A DNA stretch of 64,000 bases from Bradyrhizobium betae. GTDB taxonomy: Bacteria > Pseudomonadota > Alphaproteobacteria > Rhizobiales > Xanthobacteraceae. Below the pieces are notes generated by a model that was not told where the DNA came from, did no database searches, and saw only the letters and a program-made list of their open reading frames with translations. This document shows, piece by piece, positions 8,844-19,189 of the stretch. A program made the position numbers and the translations under genes. The stretch covers positions 310,001 to 374,000 of the forward strand of contig NZ_CP044543.1 in assembly GCF_008932115.1 (NCBI RefSeq). Direction: 5' to 3'. Position 1 is the first letter of the stretch, and the number at the start of each line of letters is the position of its first letter.

Positions 8844-8946
8844 GTCATCGCCCGACTTGATCGGGCGATCCAGTATTCCAGAGACAGCCGTGATTGAGCC
8901 GAGAAGCTGCAGCGTACTGGATGCCCCGGTCAAGACGGGGTACGAC
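8844..8946. repeat. REP/BIME-like paired hairpin element
   Basis: GTCATCGCCCGACTTGATCG begins the element, whose first hairpin is TCGCCCGACTTGATCGGGCGA; the second is GCCCCGGTCAAGACGGGGTA. CCAGTA and TACTGG bridge them. It is a close relative, in opposite order, of the element at 2641-2741, and sits between the oxidoreductase and guaB. Confidence 0.7.
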
Positions 8947-9007
8947 ACCGTCGTTGAGGCAAGCGCATCGAAACCGATGTGCTCGCGCGCAGCTGAGAGC
9001 GGAGTAA

Positions 9008-10633
<1,626 letters not shown>

Positions 10634-10712
10634 TCAAAGCAAATCGGACCGCTGGCCAGCCATGCACAGGCTTTTTAAGTAAATTCAGCGTGGATAGCCC
10701 CATACCCCCGCC

Positions 10713-10818
10713 GTCATTCCGGGGCGCGCCACTTGGCGCGAGCCCGGAATCCATCTCACGGCGGTCCCTGCGGCCCGATGGATTTCGGGCTCGCGACTTC
10801 GTCGCGCCCCGGAATGAC
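10713..10818. repeat. REP/BIME-like paired hairpin element
   Basis: GTCATTCCGG and CCGGAATGAC bound two hairpins, the first with the stem-loop GCGCGCCACTTGGCGCG and the second TCGCGACTTCGTCGCG. It lies in the 448-bp gap between guaB and the divergent MFS gene (10499-10946). The rest of the gap holds the guaB ribosome site next to its start and no other feature that I can support. The architecture matches 3762-3856. Confidence 0.7.
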
Positions 10819-10946
10819 GAGAGTGGGTCACACCGTTGTTACGCGGGATTTAGGTGCTATGCATTGATCCGCAATGATCCGGGCCGACTCGTGGTGGTAA
10901 GCCGCAACTCCACCCCCCTCCTTCCGATTTTCATTACCAATCCGTC

Positions 10947-12437
10947 ATGGTCGACAAGCAACGCGTCATTCCGCTGATCGTGGCCACTGCTCTCTTCATG
11001 GAGAACATGGATTCGACGGTGATCGCCACCTCGCTGCCGGCGATCGCCGCCGACATCGGCACCAGCCCGCTGACCCTGAAGCTCGCGATCACCTCCTACC
11101 TGCTGTCGCTGGCGGTGTTCATTCCGGCGAGCGGCTGGACCGCCGACCGGTTCGGCGCGCGGATGGTGTTCGCGATCGCGGTCGGCGTGTTCATGGTCGG
11201 CTCGGTCGGCTGTGCGCTCTCGACCTCGGTCACCGATTTCGTATTCGCGCGCATCCTGCAGGGCATGGGCGGGGCGATGATGACGCCGGTCGGACGCCTC
11301 GTGCTGCTGCGCTCGGTCGACAAGAGCGCGCTGGTCAATGCCATGGCCTGGGTGACGGTCCCCGCCCTGATCGGTCCGGTGATCGGCCCGCCGCTCGGCG
11401 GCTTCATCACCACCTACGCGTCGTGGCACTGGATCTTCCTGATCAACATCCCGATCGGGCTGCTCGGCATCTTCATGGCGCTGAAGTTCATCGATCCGAT
11501 CAAGAGCGAGGAACGCGAGCCGTTCGATCTCTACGGCATGGTGCTCGCCGGGCTCGGTCTTGCCGGCATCGCATTCGGCCTGTCGGTGGCCGGCCTCAAC
11601 CTGCTCCCCTGGAGCACGGTCGCAGCGCTGGTCATCGGCGGCTCGATCTCGATGACGCTCTACGTCATTCATGCCCGGCGGACCGGATCGCCGGTGCTGG
11701 ATTTTTCGCTGCTGAACCTGCCGACGCTGCGCGCGGCCGTGCTCGGAGGCTTCCTGTTCCGCCTCGGCATCGGCGCGCTGCCGTTCCTGCTGCCACTGCT
11801 GATGCAGATCGGCTTCGGGCTGTCGCCGTTCAAGTCGGGCCTCGTCACGTTTGGCTCCTCGCTCGGCGCCATGGGCATGAAGGCGCTGGCGGCACGCATC
11901 ATCCGCACCTTCGGCTTCCGCAATCTGATGACGGTGAATGCGATCGTCAGCGCCGTCTTCCTCGGCGTCTGCGCACTGTTCACCGTGACGACGCCGCTGC
12001 TCATCATCATGGTGATCCTTGTGGTCGGCGGCTTCTTCCGCTCGCTGGAGTTCACCGCGATCAACACGGTGGCCTATGCCGAGGTCGAGACCGCGCAGAT
12101 GAGCCGCGCCACCACGCTGGTCAGCGTCAACCAGCAACTCGCGGTTTCCGCCGGCGTCGCCGTCGGCGCGGCCTCGGTCGAGACGACGATGTGGCTCAGC
12201 CATGTCAGCGAGCTCAACGCCAATGTGTTCGCGCCCGCCTTCGTCGTGGTGGCGCTGACCTCGGCGGCATCGAGCTGGTTCTTCTGGCAGATGCCCGCGG
12301 ACGCCGGCCACGAGATCTCCGGCCGCAAGGTGGGAGATATTTCCAGCCGCAAGGGCGCCGCCAAGAGCGCGGCGAATGCCGCCGTCAAGACCGCGACGGA
12401 GGACACCCAGGACGTGCGGGATCAGCGGTTGGGCTAG
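10947..12437 (+). CDS. MFS transporter, DHA2 (14-TM drug exporter) family
   Basis: A 496-residue inner-membrane proton antiporter. The first helix motif LFMENMDSTVIATSLPAI is the motif D1 type of DHA2 exporters. Motif A follows as GWTADRFGARMVF, and the helix-5 motif C region as PALIGPVIGPPLGGFI. Hydrophobic helices continue to about residue 440, enough for 14 segments. The last 50 residues are hydrophilic and Ala/Lys-rich, probably a cytoplasmic tail. Relatives export drugs, dyes or metabolites; the substrate is unknown. The start ATG has no clear Shine-Dalgarno. Its 3' end overlaps the convergent neighbour by 4 bp. Confidence 0.9.
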   Translation: MVDKQRVIPLIVATALFMENMDSTVIATSLPAIAADIGTSPLTLKLAITSYLLSLAVFIPASGWTADRFGARMVFAIAVGVFMVGSVGCALSTSVTDFVFARILQGMGGAMMTPVGRLVLLRSVDKSALVNAMAWVTVPALIGPVIGPPLGGFITTYASWHWIFLINIPIGLLGIFMALKFIDPIKSEEREPFDLYGMVLAGLGLAGIAFGLSVAGLNLLPWSTVAALVIGGSISMTLYVIHARRTGSPVLDFSLLNLPTLRAAVLGGFLFRLGIGALPFLLPLLMQIGFGLSPFKSGLVTFGSSLGAMGMKALAARIIRTFGFRNLMTVNAIVSAVFLGVCALFTVTTPLLIIMVILVVGGFFRSLEFTAINTVAYAEVETAQMSRATTLVSVNQQLAVSAGVAVGAASVETTMWLSHVSELNANVFAPAFVVVALTSAASSWFFWQMPADAGHEISGRKVGDISSRKGAAKSAANAAVKTATEDTQDVRDQRLG

Positions 12438-14305
12438 GGACCGACCGTCGGCGGCAACACGCGGTAGAGCGCAACGCCGAGCTTGAGGGTGTCAGGCAAG
12501 GTGAGCTTTCCGCCGGTCACCGCGCCTACCAAAGTCGTTCGCTGAAGATGCGGATCCGGACAGATCGCGCCGTTCAGGAAGCCGGCCAGATTGCTGGTCT
12601 GGTTGTCGATCAGATAGCGCTCGATCGTGACCGGGCCGTCCGCGAACGGCAGATTGTCGACCTCGAGCGAAAATCCTTGTCCCGAATCGGTCGAATTGTT
12701 CGTCCCGAAGACGCGCGACGGATCGTAATTGTGCACCATGATGTTGGCGATCGTCGCGGCCGGATCCCAGGTGGCGAATGCACCAAGGACAGAGGCGGCT
12801 CCGCCCGGAGATAGCGCGGCCAGCACACGCCTGCCCGACATCTTATTGTACATCATGAAGAGGTTGGCGACGGGCTTGGGATAGTAGATCGGGTCGTTGT
12901 TGCCGTTCATCTGCTTGTAGAGCAGGCTCGCCTGCGCTCGGTAGGATGGCACGCTTGTGTCGCCCTGGCCGTCGCTGATCAAGAGGTAGGATCCGAGCGA
13001 GACCTGCTGAGCGACCGCTTCCGGCAGGAAGGCCGCCGCCCAGGCCGCGCCCTTGTGAGAATAGTTGATGTCGATGGTCTCGTCCGCGGCCGCCGGGCCC
13101 CATTCAGACAGAAACAGCTTGACGTCGGGCATGTCGGCATTGTGCTGCTTCAGCCATGTCAGCTTGTTCCTGATCGTGGTCATCTGCTGTCTGAAGTTCG
13201 CAAAGCGCGTCGTGCCGTCGTCCGAGCCGTAGAAGTGGAACGAAAAGCGATAACGATCAAGTGCCGTGTAGTTTGCGTAGAATTTGCCGGCATAGGGACT
13301 GGCGAGCGGATTGAAGGTCTGATTGAGGAATTCTTCCTCCAGCGTCGGGTTCGGCGGAACGTCGAACGGATAGTATTTGGAGCTCAGTCCGGTGAAGGCC
13401 GGGCCGGCGATCTCTATGGTCTTGCCGTTGTAGGCGGCGTTGCCGGCGATTTCGGCCTTGATGGTCCCGACCGCATCGGAGAAGACCTTCTGGACCGGCA
13501 ATAGCCCCCGGCTCAGACGGCGCGCATCGAGGTTGTAGGGATATGACAGCGACCGGTTCTCGGCATTGCTCAACGTGTGCGTCTGGAGTGGTGTCCATTG
13601 GTGCAGAACGTAATTCTGCGGATCCATCCACCACAACCAGCGGCCCCACGCCCCCAACGGCTTGAGCGTGTAGATGGAGGGATCGGTGTCGTTCCAGTGT
13701 TCCGGTGTTGAATCGGCGATGTCGAGTTCGTTGCCGATCTCGAATATGACCGATGGGACGCCGGCATCGAAGGATTTGGTCACGATGTAGCGCACCAGCG
13801 CTTCGGCGTATGCCTTGTACCGGTTTTGCTCGGCACGCCCCCAGCTCTCTCCGGCGATTCCCGTCGCGGCCAGGCTTGGCGGCATGAAGGACGCAACAGC
13901 GACGTGCGGCAACAGCCTGCGATCCAGCGCCCATTTCAGATGCCAGGCCAGCGGATAGCAATCGCCTGCGTGAAACACGCCGTCCTGCGTGTAGCCGAAG
14001 ACGGTTCCGGTCGGATCGAGATCGCAATAGATGTCGCTCAGCAGCAGACGCGTCTGCTTTAGTCCGGTGTCGGCGATGATCTGGTCGAACTGGTTGTAGA
14101 CCGGCTCGGACGGCATGTTCGCGGCCTGGTAGATCCGCTTGAGGTCGCCGAGGTCATCGTTACCGCTGATGCCGGTGTTGAAACGCGACTGCGTGTCGAC
14201 CACGATCGAAGTATCCGCGCGCGACATCATCGACGAGCCGAGGCTCAGCAAGCCGGCCAGCAGCAGTGAGACCTGGAAACGCCGACGACCCGGAAAGCGC
14301 TGCAT
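12434..14305 (-). CDS. Secreted glycoside-hydrolase-like protein (GH39-like TIM barrel)
   Basis: About 623 residues with an N-terminal signal peptide (RFPGRRRFQVSLLLAGLLSL, then an SRA-type cleavage region). The mature part looks like a clan-A beta/alpha barrel. FEIGNELDIADS fits the acid/base Asn-Glu motif and LFLSEWGPAA the nucleophile Glu strand, with aromatic-rich loops between. A beta-sandwich tail follows from about residue 480. The pattern resembles GH39-type enzymes, which cut xylosides or uronides, but I cannot fix the family. I start at MQRFPG (14305), with GGAG five bases upstream. It is convergent with the MFS gene. Confidence 0.65.
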   Translation of the reverse strand: MQRFPGRRRFQVSLLLAGLLSLGSSMMSRADTSIVVDTQSRFNTGISGNDDLGDLKRIYQAANMPSEPVYNQFDQIIADTGLKQTRLLLSDIYCDLDPTGTVFGYTQDGVFHAGDCYPLAWHLKWALDRRLLPHVAVASFMPPSLAATGIAGESWGRAEQNRYKAYAEALVRYIVTKSFDAGVPSVIFEIGNELDIADSTPEHWNDTDPSIYTLKPLGAWGRWLWWMDPQNYVLHQWTPLQTHTLSNAENRSLSYPYNLDARRLSRGLLPVQKVFSDAVGTIKAEIAGNAAYNGKTIEIAGPAFTGLSSKYYPFDVPPNPTLEEEFLNQTFNPLASPYAGKFYANYTALDRYRFSFHFYGSDDGTTRFANFRQQMTTIRNKLTWLKQHNADMPDVKLFLSEWGPAAADETIDINYSHKGAAWAAAFLPEAVAQQVSLGSYLLISDGQGDTSVPSYRAQASLLYKQMNGNNDPIYYPKPVANLFMMYNKMSGRRVLAALSPGGAASVLGAFATWDPAATIANIMVHNYDPSRVFGTNNSTDSGQGFSLEVDNLPFADGPVTIERYLIDNQTSNLAGFLNGAICPDPHLQRTTLVGAVTGGKLTLPDTLKLGVALYRVLPPTVGP

Positions 14306-14423
14306 CTCGACTCCATCCGCTAAAATTGCAGATGCAGCAATTAACATCCCGAGGCATTAGCAATGTGAACGTTGTGTTATAGTGGCGTGAAGCGGATCGT
14401 GCCGGCGAAGCGGCGGAGGCGGA

Positions 14424-15101
14424 TCATCGCCCGCGAAATCCCGTCGCGAGCACATAGCGCTCCGACGAATCCGCCCGGCTCGCGGCGGGCTTGACGTGGC
14501 GCACGACCGCGAAATCGCGCTTGAGCTGGGCGAGCAGCTCGGCATCGGCGCCGCTCTGGAACGCCTTGGCCAGGAACGTCCCGCCGGGCTTGAGCACGTC
14601 GCAGGCAAACGCCGCGGCGGTCTCGATCAGGCCGACGATGCGGAGCTGGTCGGTCTTGCGGTGGCCGGTGGTGTTGGCGGCCATGTCGGACATCACGATG
14701 TCGGCGCCGCCGTCGAGCATGGCCTTGAGCTTGTCCGGCGCGTCATTGTCCATGAAATCGAGCTGTGCGAACTCGACGCCGGCAATCTCGGGGATTTCCA
14801 ACAGATCGATGGCGACGACCTTGCCCTTGCCGTCGACCGAGCCGACGCGCTTGGCCGCAATCTGGCTCCAGCCGCCTGGCGCCGCGCCGAGGTCGACCAC
14901 CGCCATGCCGGGCTTGAGCAGGCGATATTTGTCGTCGATCTCGAGCAGCTTGAACGCCGCGCGCGAACGGTAACCCATCGCCTTCGCCTTGACGACATAG
15001 GGATCGTTGAGCTGCCGCTCCAGCCACAGCTTCGACGACAATTTGCGCTTGCCGCCGGTCTTGACCTGAACGTGCAAGCGGCCGGTGGTGTCCTTGGCCA
15101 T
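14424..15101 (-). CDS. rlmE: 23S rRNA (uridine-2'-O-) methyltransferase
   Basis: RlmE (FtsJ/RrmJ) methylates U2552 of 23S rRNA late in 50S assembly. The 225-residue protein shows the SAM loop VVDLGAAPGGWSQIA and the K-D-K-E tetrad in context: RSRAAFKLLEI, MSDMAANTTGHRKTD, FLAKAFQ and SSERYVLA. Length matches the family, with a short basic N-terminal extension usual in alphaproteobacteria. Its start lies one base after the stop of the ppx-type gene, so the two are translated as an operon. Confidence 0.96.
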   Translation of the reverse strand: MAKDTTGRLHVQVKTGGKRKLSSKLWLERQLNDPYVVKAKAMGYRSRAAFKLLEIDDKYRLLKPGMAVVDLGAAPGGWSQIAAKRVGSVDGKGKVVAIDLLEIPEIAGVEFAQLDFMDNDAPDKLKAMLDGGADIVMSDMAANTTGHRKTDQLRIVGLIETAAAFACDVLKPGGTFLAKAFQSGADAELLAQLKRDFAVVRHVKPAASRADSSERYVLATGFRGR

Positions 15102-15102
15102 C

Positions 15103-16176
15103 TCACCAGCTCCTGAGCGCGCCGTCCTCGCGCATCATCTCGACCAGCATGCCCTCGCGCAGGCCCCGGTCGGCGACGCGCAGGCGCGGCAGCGGGAAGG
15201 CGCGACGGATCGCGTCGAGGATGGCGCAGCCGGCGAGCACGAGATCGGCGCGCTCGACGCTGATGCAGCTGTTGCCGGCGCGCTCATCGTAGCTCATGCC
15301 GAGCAGCTTGCTGATGGTCGCCGTGATGTCGGTATCGCTCATCCACACGCTGTCGATGCGGCGGCGATCATAGCGCACGAGATTGAGATGGATGCCGGCG
15401 AGCGTCGTCACGGTGCCGGAGGTGCCGAGCAGGTGCATGTCGGCGAGATCGCCGCCGTGCTGTTCGGCAAACGGCGCGACGTGGCTCGCGACCTCCTGCT
15501 CCATCGCGGCATAGATCTCGGGTGTCACGTCGCGGCCGCCGAACTGCTCGGCGAGCGTGACCACGCCGAGCGGAATCGACATCCACGCCTTGATGCGCGG
15601 CTCCGGATTCTCCGGATCACGCTCGATCCGCACGAGCTCGGTCGAGCCGCCGCCGATGTCGAACAGGATCGCGCCTCTGCCCCTGGGATCGATCAGCGGC
15701 GAGCAACCGAGCACGGCGAGCGCCGCCTCGGTCTCGCGGTCGATCACCTCGAGCTCGATGCCGGTCTCGGCCGCGACGCGGCTGCGGAAACCTTCCGCGT
15801 TCGAGGCCGCGCGGCAGGCTTCGGTCGCGATCAGCCGCAGCCGCCGCGCTTTCCGTAGGTTGATCTTGTCGCGGCAGATGCTGAGCGCGGAAATGGCGCG
15901 CTCGATCGCGGCCTCGCTGATGCACCCGGTTGCCGAGACGCCCTCGCCGAGCCGGATGATGCGCGAGAAGGAATCGACCACGCGAAAGCCGTCGCTGGTC
16001 GGAGAGGCGATCAGGAGCCTGCAATTGTTGGTGCCGAGGTCCAGCGCCGCGTAGACGCCGGTTCCCGGCGCTTGCGCGGCGACAGCCGGTTCGGGGGCCA
16101 ACGCCACCGCCGCCATCGACCCCTCGAGCTCACCGTGCGGCGCATGGCCGTCGCGGAGCCGCGTGTGGTCATTCAT
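15103..16176 (-). CDS. ppx: Ppx/GppA phosphatase family protein
   Basis: Exopolyphosphatase/guanosine pentaphosphate phosphatase of the actin-like ATPase fold, 357 residues. It has YAALDLGTNNCRLLI (phosphate 1), ILFDIGGGSTELV (phosphate 2), and LGTSGTVTTLAGI (adenosine-type loop). It degrades polyphosphate or pppGpp; which one cannot be decided from sequence. This is the short form without an HD domain. It is the first gene of a two-gene unit with rlmE, an arrangement I know from other alphaproteobacteria. Confidence 0.88.
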   Translation of the reverse strand: MNDHTRLRDGHAPHGELEGSMAAVALAPEPAVAAQAPGTGVYAALDLGTNNCRLLIASPTSDGFRVVDSFSRIIRLGEGVSATGCISEAAIERAISALSICRDKINLRKARRLRLIATEACRAASNAEGFRSRVAAETGIELEVIDRETEAALAVLGCSPLIDPRGRGAILFDIGGGSTELVRIERDPENPEPRIKAWMSIPLGVVTLAEQFGGRDVTPEIYAAMEQEVASHVAPFAEQHGGDLADMHLLGTSGTVTTLAGIHLNLVRYDRRRIDSVWMSDTDITATISKLLGMSYDERAGNSCISVERADLVLAGCAILDAIRRAFPLPRLRVADRGLREGMLVEMMREDGALRSW

Positions 16177-16581
16177 ATAAACTGTCTTTCCGCGGCCGGT
16201 TCGGGCCGATCTGGAATTGCTTTTTCGCCTGAAACATTAGCAGCGCGTCAGTCCTGCGCAACAACGCATCACATGGGACCATGCCCATTCGTGCGTTGTC
16301 GTGAACGAGGTGGTGGGTTATTTGAAGGGACCCGGTCCCCCCAAGCGCCCACAAAACGCGCAATTGCCGGCTTTTCAGGTCATTTCCATGCAAGAACCTT
16401 CGGCGGCGCAGCACTGAGCCGCTGAAACCGTAGAAAATCCCTATGTTTCAAGCACCTTTGCTGGCAATTATTCGCGCATCTCGTGACGCGCCGACACGGA
16501 ACGGGATAGCAACACGACGCGCCGAGACGGGGAAAAGCCGGGGAAATTGTTCTCCCTGCGTTCACATGTCATAACGCCAGC
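16177..16581. other. Gene-free region holding the left prophage boundary
   Basis: This 405-bp gap lies between the last host gene (ppx) and the first prophage-type gene. I see no complete or partial tRNA, no direct repeat that can be matched inside the window, and no integrase. The only structure is a small palindrome GGGACCCGGTCCC at 16327-16339. The left attachment site is probably here or just beside it, but it cannot be placed without the right end of the element. Confidence 0.4.
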
Positions 16582-16908
16582 ATGCCCGACGACCTCACCC
16601 TGCGCCGCACCGTCATCGGCGGCGAGACCGCCCCCGGCGACTATATCGTAATCTGGGATCGGCTTCCGATCGGCCGGATCTTCAAGTCCGTCGGCGTCGG
16701 CGGCAGCGACGCATGGTCGTGGAGCTGTGGCCTGCCGAACGTACCCCAGCGGAGTTCGCACCGCGGGCGAGGCGCAAGCCTCGATGCCGCCAAGGCGCAG
16801 TTCCGGATCGCATGGGCCGACCTGCAATCGCAGATCAGCTACGATCAGATCCGCGAAGCGCGCGCGATCGACGCCGATAGGTCCCGGCCGTGGCATAAGC
16901 GCGGATGA
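16582..16908 (+). CDS. Hypothetical protein, prophage left edge
   Basis: A 108-residue protein that opens LTLRRTVIGGETAPGDYIV and contains a WDRLPIGRIFKS strand-turn, then a helix LDAAKAQFRIAWADLQSQI. I believe similar small proteins are common in Bradyrhizobium accessory regions, but I know no function. No clear ribosome site precedes the ATG. It overlaps the next gene by 4 bp (ATGA), which supports translation of both. Confidence 0.55.
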   Translation: MPDDLTLRRTVIGGETAPGDYIVIWDRLPIGRIFKSVGVGGSDAWSWSCGLPNVPQRSSHRGRGASLDAAKAQFRIAWADLQSQISYDQIREARAIDADRSRPWHKRG

Positions 16909-17183
16909 CCTGGTCGCGCGGTTTCGACGAACCAATCGCCCTGACCGACGGCCGCGAGCTGGTGACCTTGCGCGACGCCGGCGACTATATCTCAGCCCTG
17001 CCGGCACCGACCCAGAAGCGCCCGGAATGGCAGGCGGCGACGGAGACCCTGCTGCTGGTCGCCGAGCACGGCGGCGATCCCATGCTGGCCCGGATAGGAA
17101 TGATGCGGGCGCTCAATGCGGGGAAGCCGGCACCGGTCGTGGAGCGGACAAAGACGGCCCGGACATACCGGCTGATCCGCTGA
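16905..17183 (+). CDS. Hypothetical protein, prophage left edge
   Basis: A 92-residue protein with the motif LVTLRDAGDYISALPAPTQ, followed by EWQAATETLLLVAEHGGDPM and a basic C-terminus. I remember this type as a frequent small Bradyrhizobium protein of unknown function. The start overlaps the stop of the upstream gene by 4 bp, so the pair is translationally coupled. It is convergent with the end of the phage late operon, with a terminator between. Confidence 0.6.
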   Translation: MTWSRGFDEPIALTDGRELVTLRDAGDYISALPAPTQKRPEWQAATETLLLVAEHGGDPMLARIGMMRALNAGKPAPVVERTKTARTYRLIR

Positions 17184-17187
17184 GACG

Positions 17188-17222
17188 AAAAAGCCCGGCG
17201 TAAGGGGCACCCCGCACCGGGC
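17188..17222 (-). terminator. Terminator at the end of the phage late operon
   Basis: On the minus strand GCCCGG (17222-17217) pairs with CCGGGC (17198-17193), with an inner GGGG/CCCC pair, followed by TTTTT (17192-17188). It sits 70 bp after the HNH gene, the last gene of the roughly 28-kb minus-strand late operon. Confidence 0.85.
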
Positions 17223-17293
17223 CAGTCTTGGAGGTTCTCGCAAACCGTAAGCGAGAGGACGTCGAGGTCCCCTCACCCTTCTTTGCGGGCGCG

Positions 17294-17737
17294 CTAGAAC
17301 GGGATGTCCGACAACGGCGAGAACGCCGGCTTGATGACCGGCCGGCAGATGTGACCAACCCGCTTCGCCATATTTTCCTTCGCAGTCAGCCAGGCGAGTT
17401 GAGCTCGACTGCGATCATTGATGCGCCGGTTGTCGAGACTATCGCCGTTGTCGTGATCGACGAAGTGCTTCAGGCTTGGCCGCTCCTCGCCCATCCGCTC
17501 CGTGATGATGACCCGATGCATCAGGATCGTGACGTTCTCATCCCCGCTCCGGATCGATCGGCGCGCGTAGACCAGGCCGCCGCCCTGGTGGCTGACGGCA
17601 TAGGTCCACTTCCACTGCATCAGGAAGTCGTAATCCTCAGGTGAGACCTTGACGACATACTGCGTCCGGGCGCCGACCGTGATGGTGCGGTAAGGAGCAA
17701 AATGGCGCTGCCCCGACTTCAGGGCGCATAGGCGCAA
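17294..17737 (-). CDS. HNH endonuclease-like protein
   Basis: About 147 residues. The N-terminal half VSPEDYDFLMQWKWTYAVS and the core TILMHRVIITERMGEE, KHFVDHDNGDSLDNRRINDR and AQLAWLTAKENMAKRVG match HNH (HNH_3-type) phage endonucleases: HR, VDHxNGDxLDNRRxN, then N in the AKEN helix. Such enzymes nick DNA and are often homing or packaging-linked. The start is uncertain: TTG at 17737 overlaps the previous gene by 19 bp and has no good ribosome site; CTG at 17722 is possible. Last gene of the late operon. Confidence 0.75.
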   Translation of the reverse strand: MRLCALKSGQRHFAPYRTITVGARTQYVVKVSPEDYDFLMQWKWTYAVSHQGGGLVYARRSIRSGDENVTILMHRVIITERMGEERPSLKHFVDHDNGDSLDNRRINDRSRAQLAWLTAKENMAKRVGHICRPVIKPAFSPLSDIPF

Positions 17738-17829
17738 TAGAGGTCGAGGAAGGCCTTGCCTGCGACCACCAGGAACGAGATGCCAACGCCAAGGAATACG
17801 GCCAGCGCGATGATGCAAAGCGTTCTCAC
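17719..17829 (-). CDS. 36-residue membrane peptide
   Basis: A small gene with one membrane helix, RTLCIIALAVFLGVGISFLV, then AGKAFLDLYCAYAP. The start GTG overlaps the stop of the upstream exported protein by 4 bp (GTGA), which points to translational coupling. It lies at the distal end of the lysis region, so a role as a small lysis or spanin-like partner is possible, but nothing in the sequence proves it. Confidence 0.5.
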   Translation of the reverse strand: MRTLCIIALAVFLGVGISFLVVAGKAFLDLYCAYAP

Positions 17830-18341
17830 GTCATGCTCCCCGGCATGAAGCAGCGGATGCCTGGTCCCTGATATCCCCAGATCGGCCACACCATCGTCTT
17901 TCCCGCGCGGTTCGGCTCGGTGATCACGGCATCGTCGGGCACATCGACCCATGTCATGACAGCCTTGTCGGCCGGATCGTTGGAGACCGGGATCCTGACC
18001 CGGTAGTGTCCGCCGCTGGATTCCCAGTCGACGTCGCTGAGCGCATAGCCGTCGGCGTCGGAGCAGCACGGGCCCTTGCCGCTGCGCAAGCTGTCGAACC
18101 AGGGCTTGAGCGCGGAATTGGCGTAGCGGCCGTCGTCGCGGGCCTGCGACGGAAGCGGCCAAAGCAAGAGCGCAAGGACAATCACGACCGGCAACACCAG
18201 CCACGACCATGCGGCGACCGCGGTCGAGGGCCGCTCGTCCACGCAAGGCCAGTCGACCTTGCCGGCGCAGATATCGAGCCAGGCGGCGAGCGCCGTCACG
18301 ACAGCAGGCAAAGCCACAATCGCGCCAAACAGTAAAGTCAT
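17826..18341 (-). CDS. Phage exported or membrane-anchored protein
   Basis: A 171-residue protein with hydrophobic stretches at residues 1-22 and about 43-65, followed by a signal-like LPSQARDDGRYANS and a globular part containing GPCCSDADGYALSDVDWES, HYRVRIPV and PIWGYQGPGIRCFMPG. Rhizobial genomes and phages carry many relatives with the ARDDGRYA...CCSDADG pattern, all of unknown role. Paired cysteines and the leader suggest that the C-terminal domain sits in the periplasm. It is in the lysis end of the late operon. Confidence 0.7.
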   Translation of the reverse strand: MTLLFGAIVALPAVVTALAAWLDICAGKVDWPCVDERPSTAVAAWSWLVLPVVIVLALLLWPLPSQARDDGRYANSALKPWFDSLRSGKGPCCSDADGYALSDVDWESSGGHYRVRIPVSNDPADKAVMTWVDVPDDAVITEPNRAGKTMVWPIWGYQGPGIRCFMPGSMT

Positions 18342-18395
18342 GTCGATCTCCTTTAAATCCAGACGCTCGCGTCGGTGCCGGTAGGCGAGATCGCC

Positions 18396-18713
18396 TCAGC
18401 CGCCGCCCTTGATGGTCACGACGGTCTTGAAGCCGAGCCAGATCGCGCCGATCATCCCCGTGACGATGCATGTGACGATCGCCTTGAACGTGATCGTCTG
18501 CGCCTGATCGACGCTGAGGCGCCAGTTCCGCAGATGCTGGAGGTCCTTCTTGAACTCCTTGCGATCGTCCTCTTCGATGCCGAACGATGTCAGGATGGCC
18601 GAGACTGTCTTGAGCATCACGTCGTCGGCAGCCTCGTTGTGGATACGCCGCTCCTCCGCCAGCGTTTCGCGCACGATCGCCCGAATGTCGTCAGCATCCA
18701 TCATCGTCCGCAT
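18396..18713 (-). CDS. Small phage protein with C-terminal membrane helix
   Basis: A 105-residue protein with a charged helical N-terminal region (DDIRAIVRETLAEERRIH, DDRKEFKKDLQHLRNWRLSV) and one C-terminal hydrophobic helix (AIVTCIVTGMIGAIWLGF) ending VVTIKGGG. The layout resembles antiholin or holin-accessory proteins, but I recognise no named family. Start could be ATG 18713, 18704 or 18701. It follows the three-helix holin-like gene by 7 bp. Confidence 0.6.
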   Translation of the reverse strand: MRTMMDADDIRAIVRETLAEERRIHNEAADDVMLKTVSAILTSFGIEEDDRKEFKKDLQHLRNWRLSVDQAQTITFKAIVTCIVTGMIGAIWLGFKTVVTIKGGG

Positions 18714-18720
18714 CTTCCTC

Positions 18721-19185
18721 TTATTTTTTCTTGATGATTGCCGAGACGATGCCGCCGCCGATGGTCTGGACGGTCAGAACGCCAACGACGGTCGCAATGA
18801 TCGAAAGCTCCTGCCCTTCGTAGACGCCAGGCGCGCGTGCCACGCCCCAGCTTCCAACGTCGTGCCACCAGAACGGACAGCTATCGAGATAGACCATGCC
18901 GGAATGAATCACGGGCGGCAGCGCGGCAGCCAGCATCAGCCAGCGCGTGCCCCACCATCCCCATCGCAAGGTCGCGAGCGCGGCCTGCTCATGCATGGTC
19001 GCAAGGTTGGCGTTAATCTGGGCAAGGTCGACGTCCCGGCCGGCGCCGACGTCGGCCTGATTGATCGCGACCGCGCTGTCGCTGCGCTTGTTGAGGACGG
19101 AGACGACGCCATTGGCGAGGCCGAGAAAGGCCTGCGACGAGAAGAAAGCGACCACCTTCGCGAAGAAGCCCATGAAGATGCCCAT
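18721..19185 (-). CDS. Holin-like membrane protein
   Basis: A 154-residue protein with about three hydrophobic helices: residues 3-28, about 75-97 (GTRWLMLAAALPPVIHSGMV) and 125-150 (LSIIATVVGVLTVQTIGGGI). The segment IHSGMVYLDSCPFW with a basic C-terminal KKK fits the three-TM holin group of alphaproteobacterial phages. Holins permeabilise the inner membrane and time lysis. It lies in the cluster endolysin, desaturase-like enzyme, membrane protein, holin. Confidence 0.65.
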   Translation of the reverse strand: MGIFMGFFAKVVAFFSSQAFLGLANGVVSVLNKRSDSAVAINQADVGAGRDVDLAQINANLATMHEQAALATLRWGWWGTRWLMLAAALPPVIHSGMVYLDSCPFWWHDVGSWGVARAPGVYEGQELSIIATVVGVLTVQTIGGGIVSAIIKKK

Positions 19186-19189
19186 GGCG

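Noticed and set aside
10713..10818. GCGCCACTTGGCGC in a host repeat as another copy of the phage palindrome
   Set aside because: It differs in the centre and is the loop region of a BIME element, whose stems vary; I do not count it as the same motif.
16380..16565. tRNA or tRNA remnant at the prophage left end
   Set aside because: No T-loop GTTCGA-type sequence or acceptor pairing could be found.
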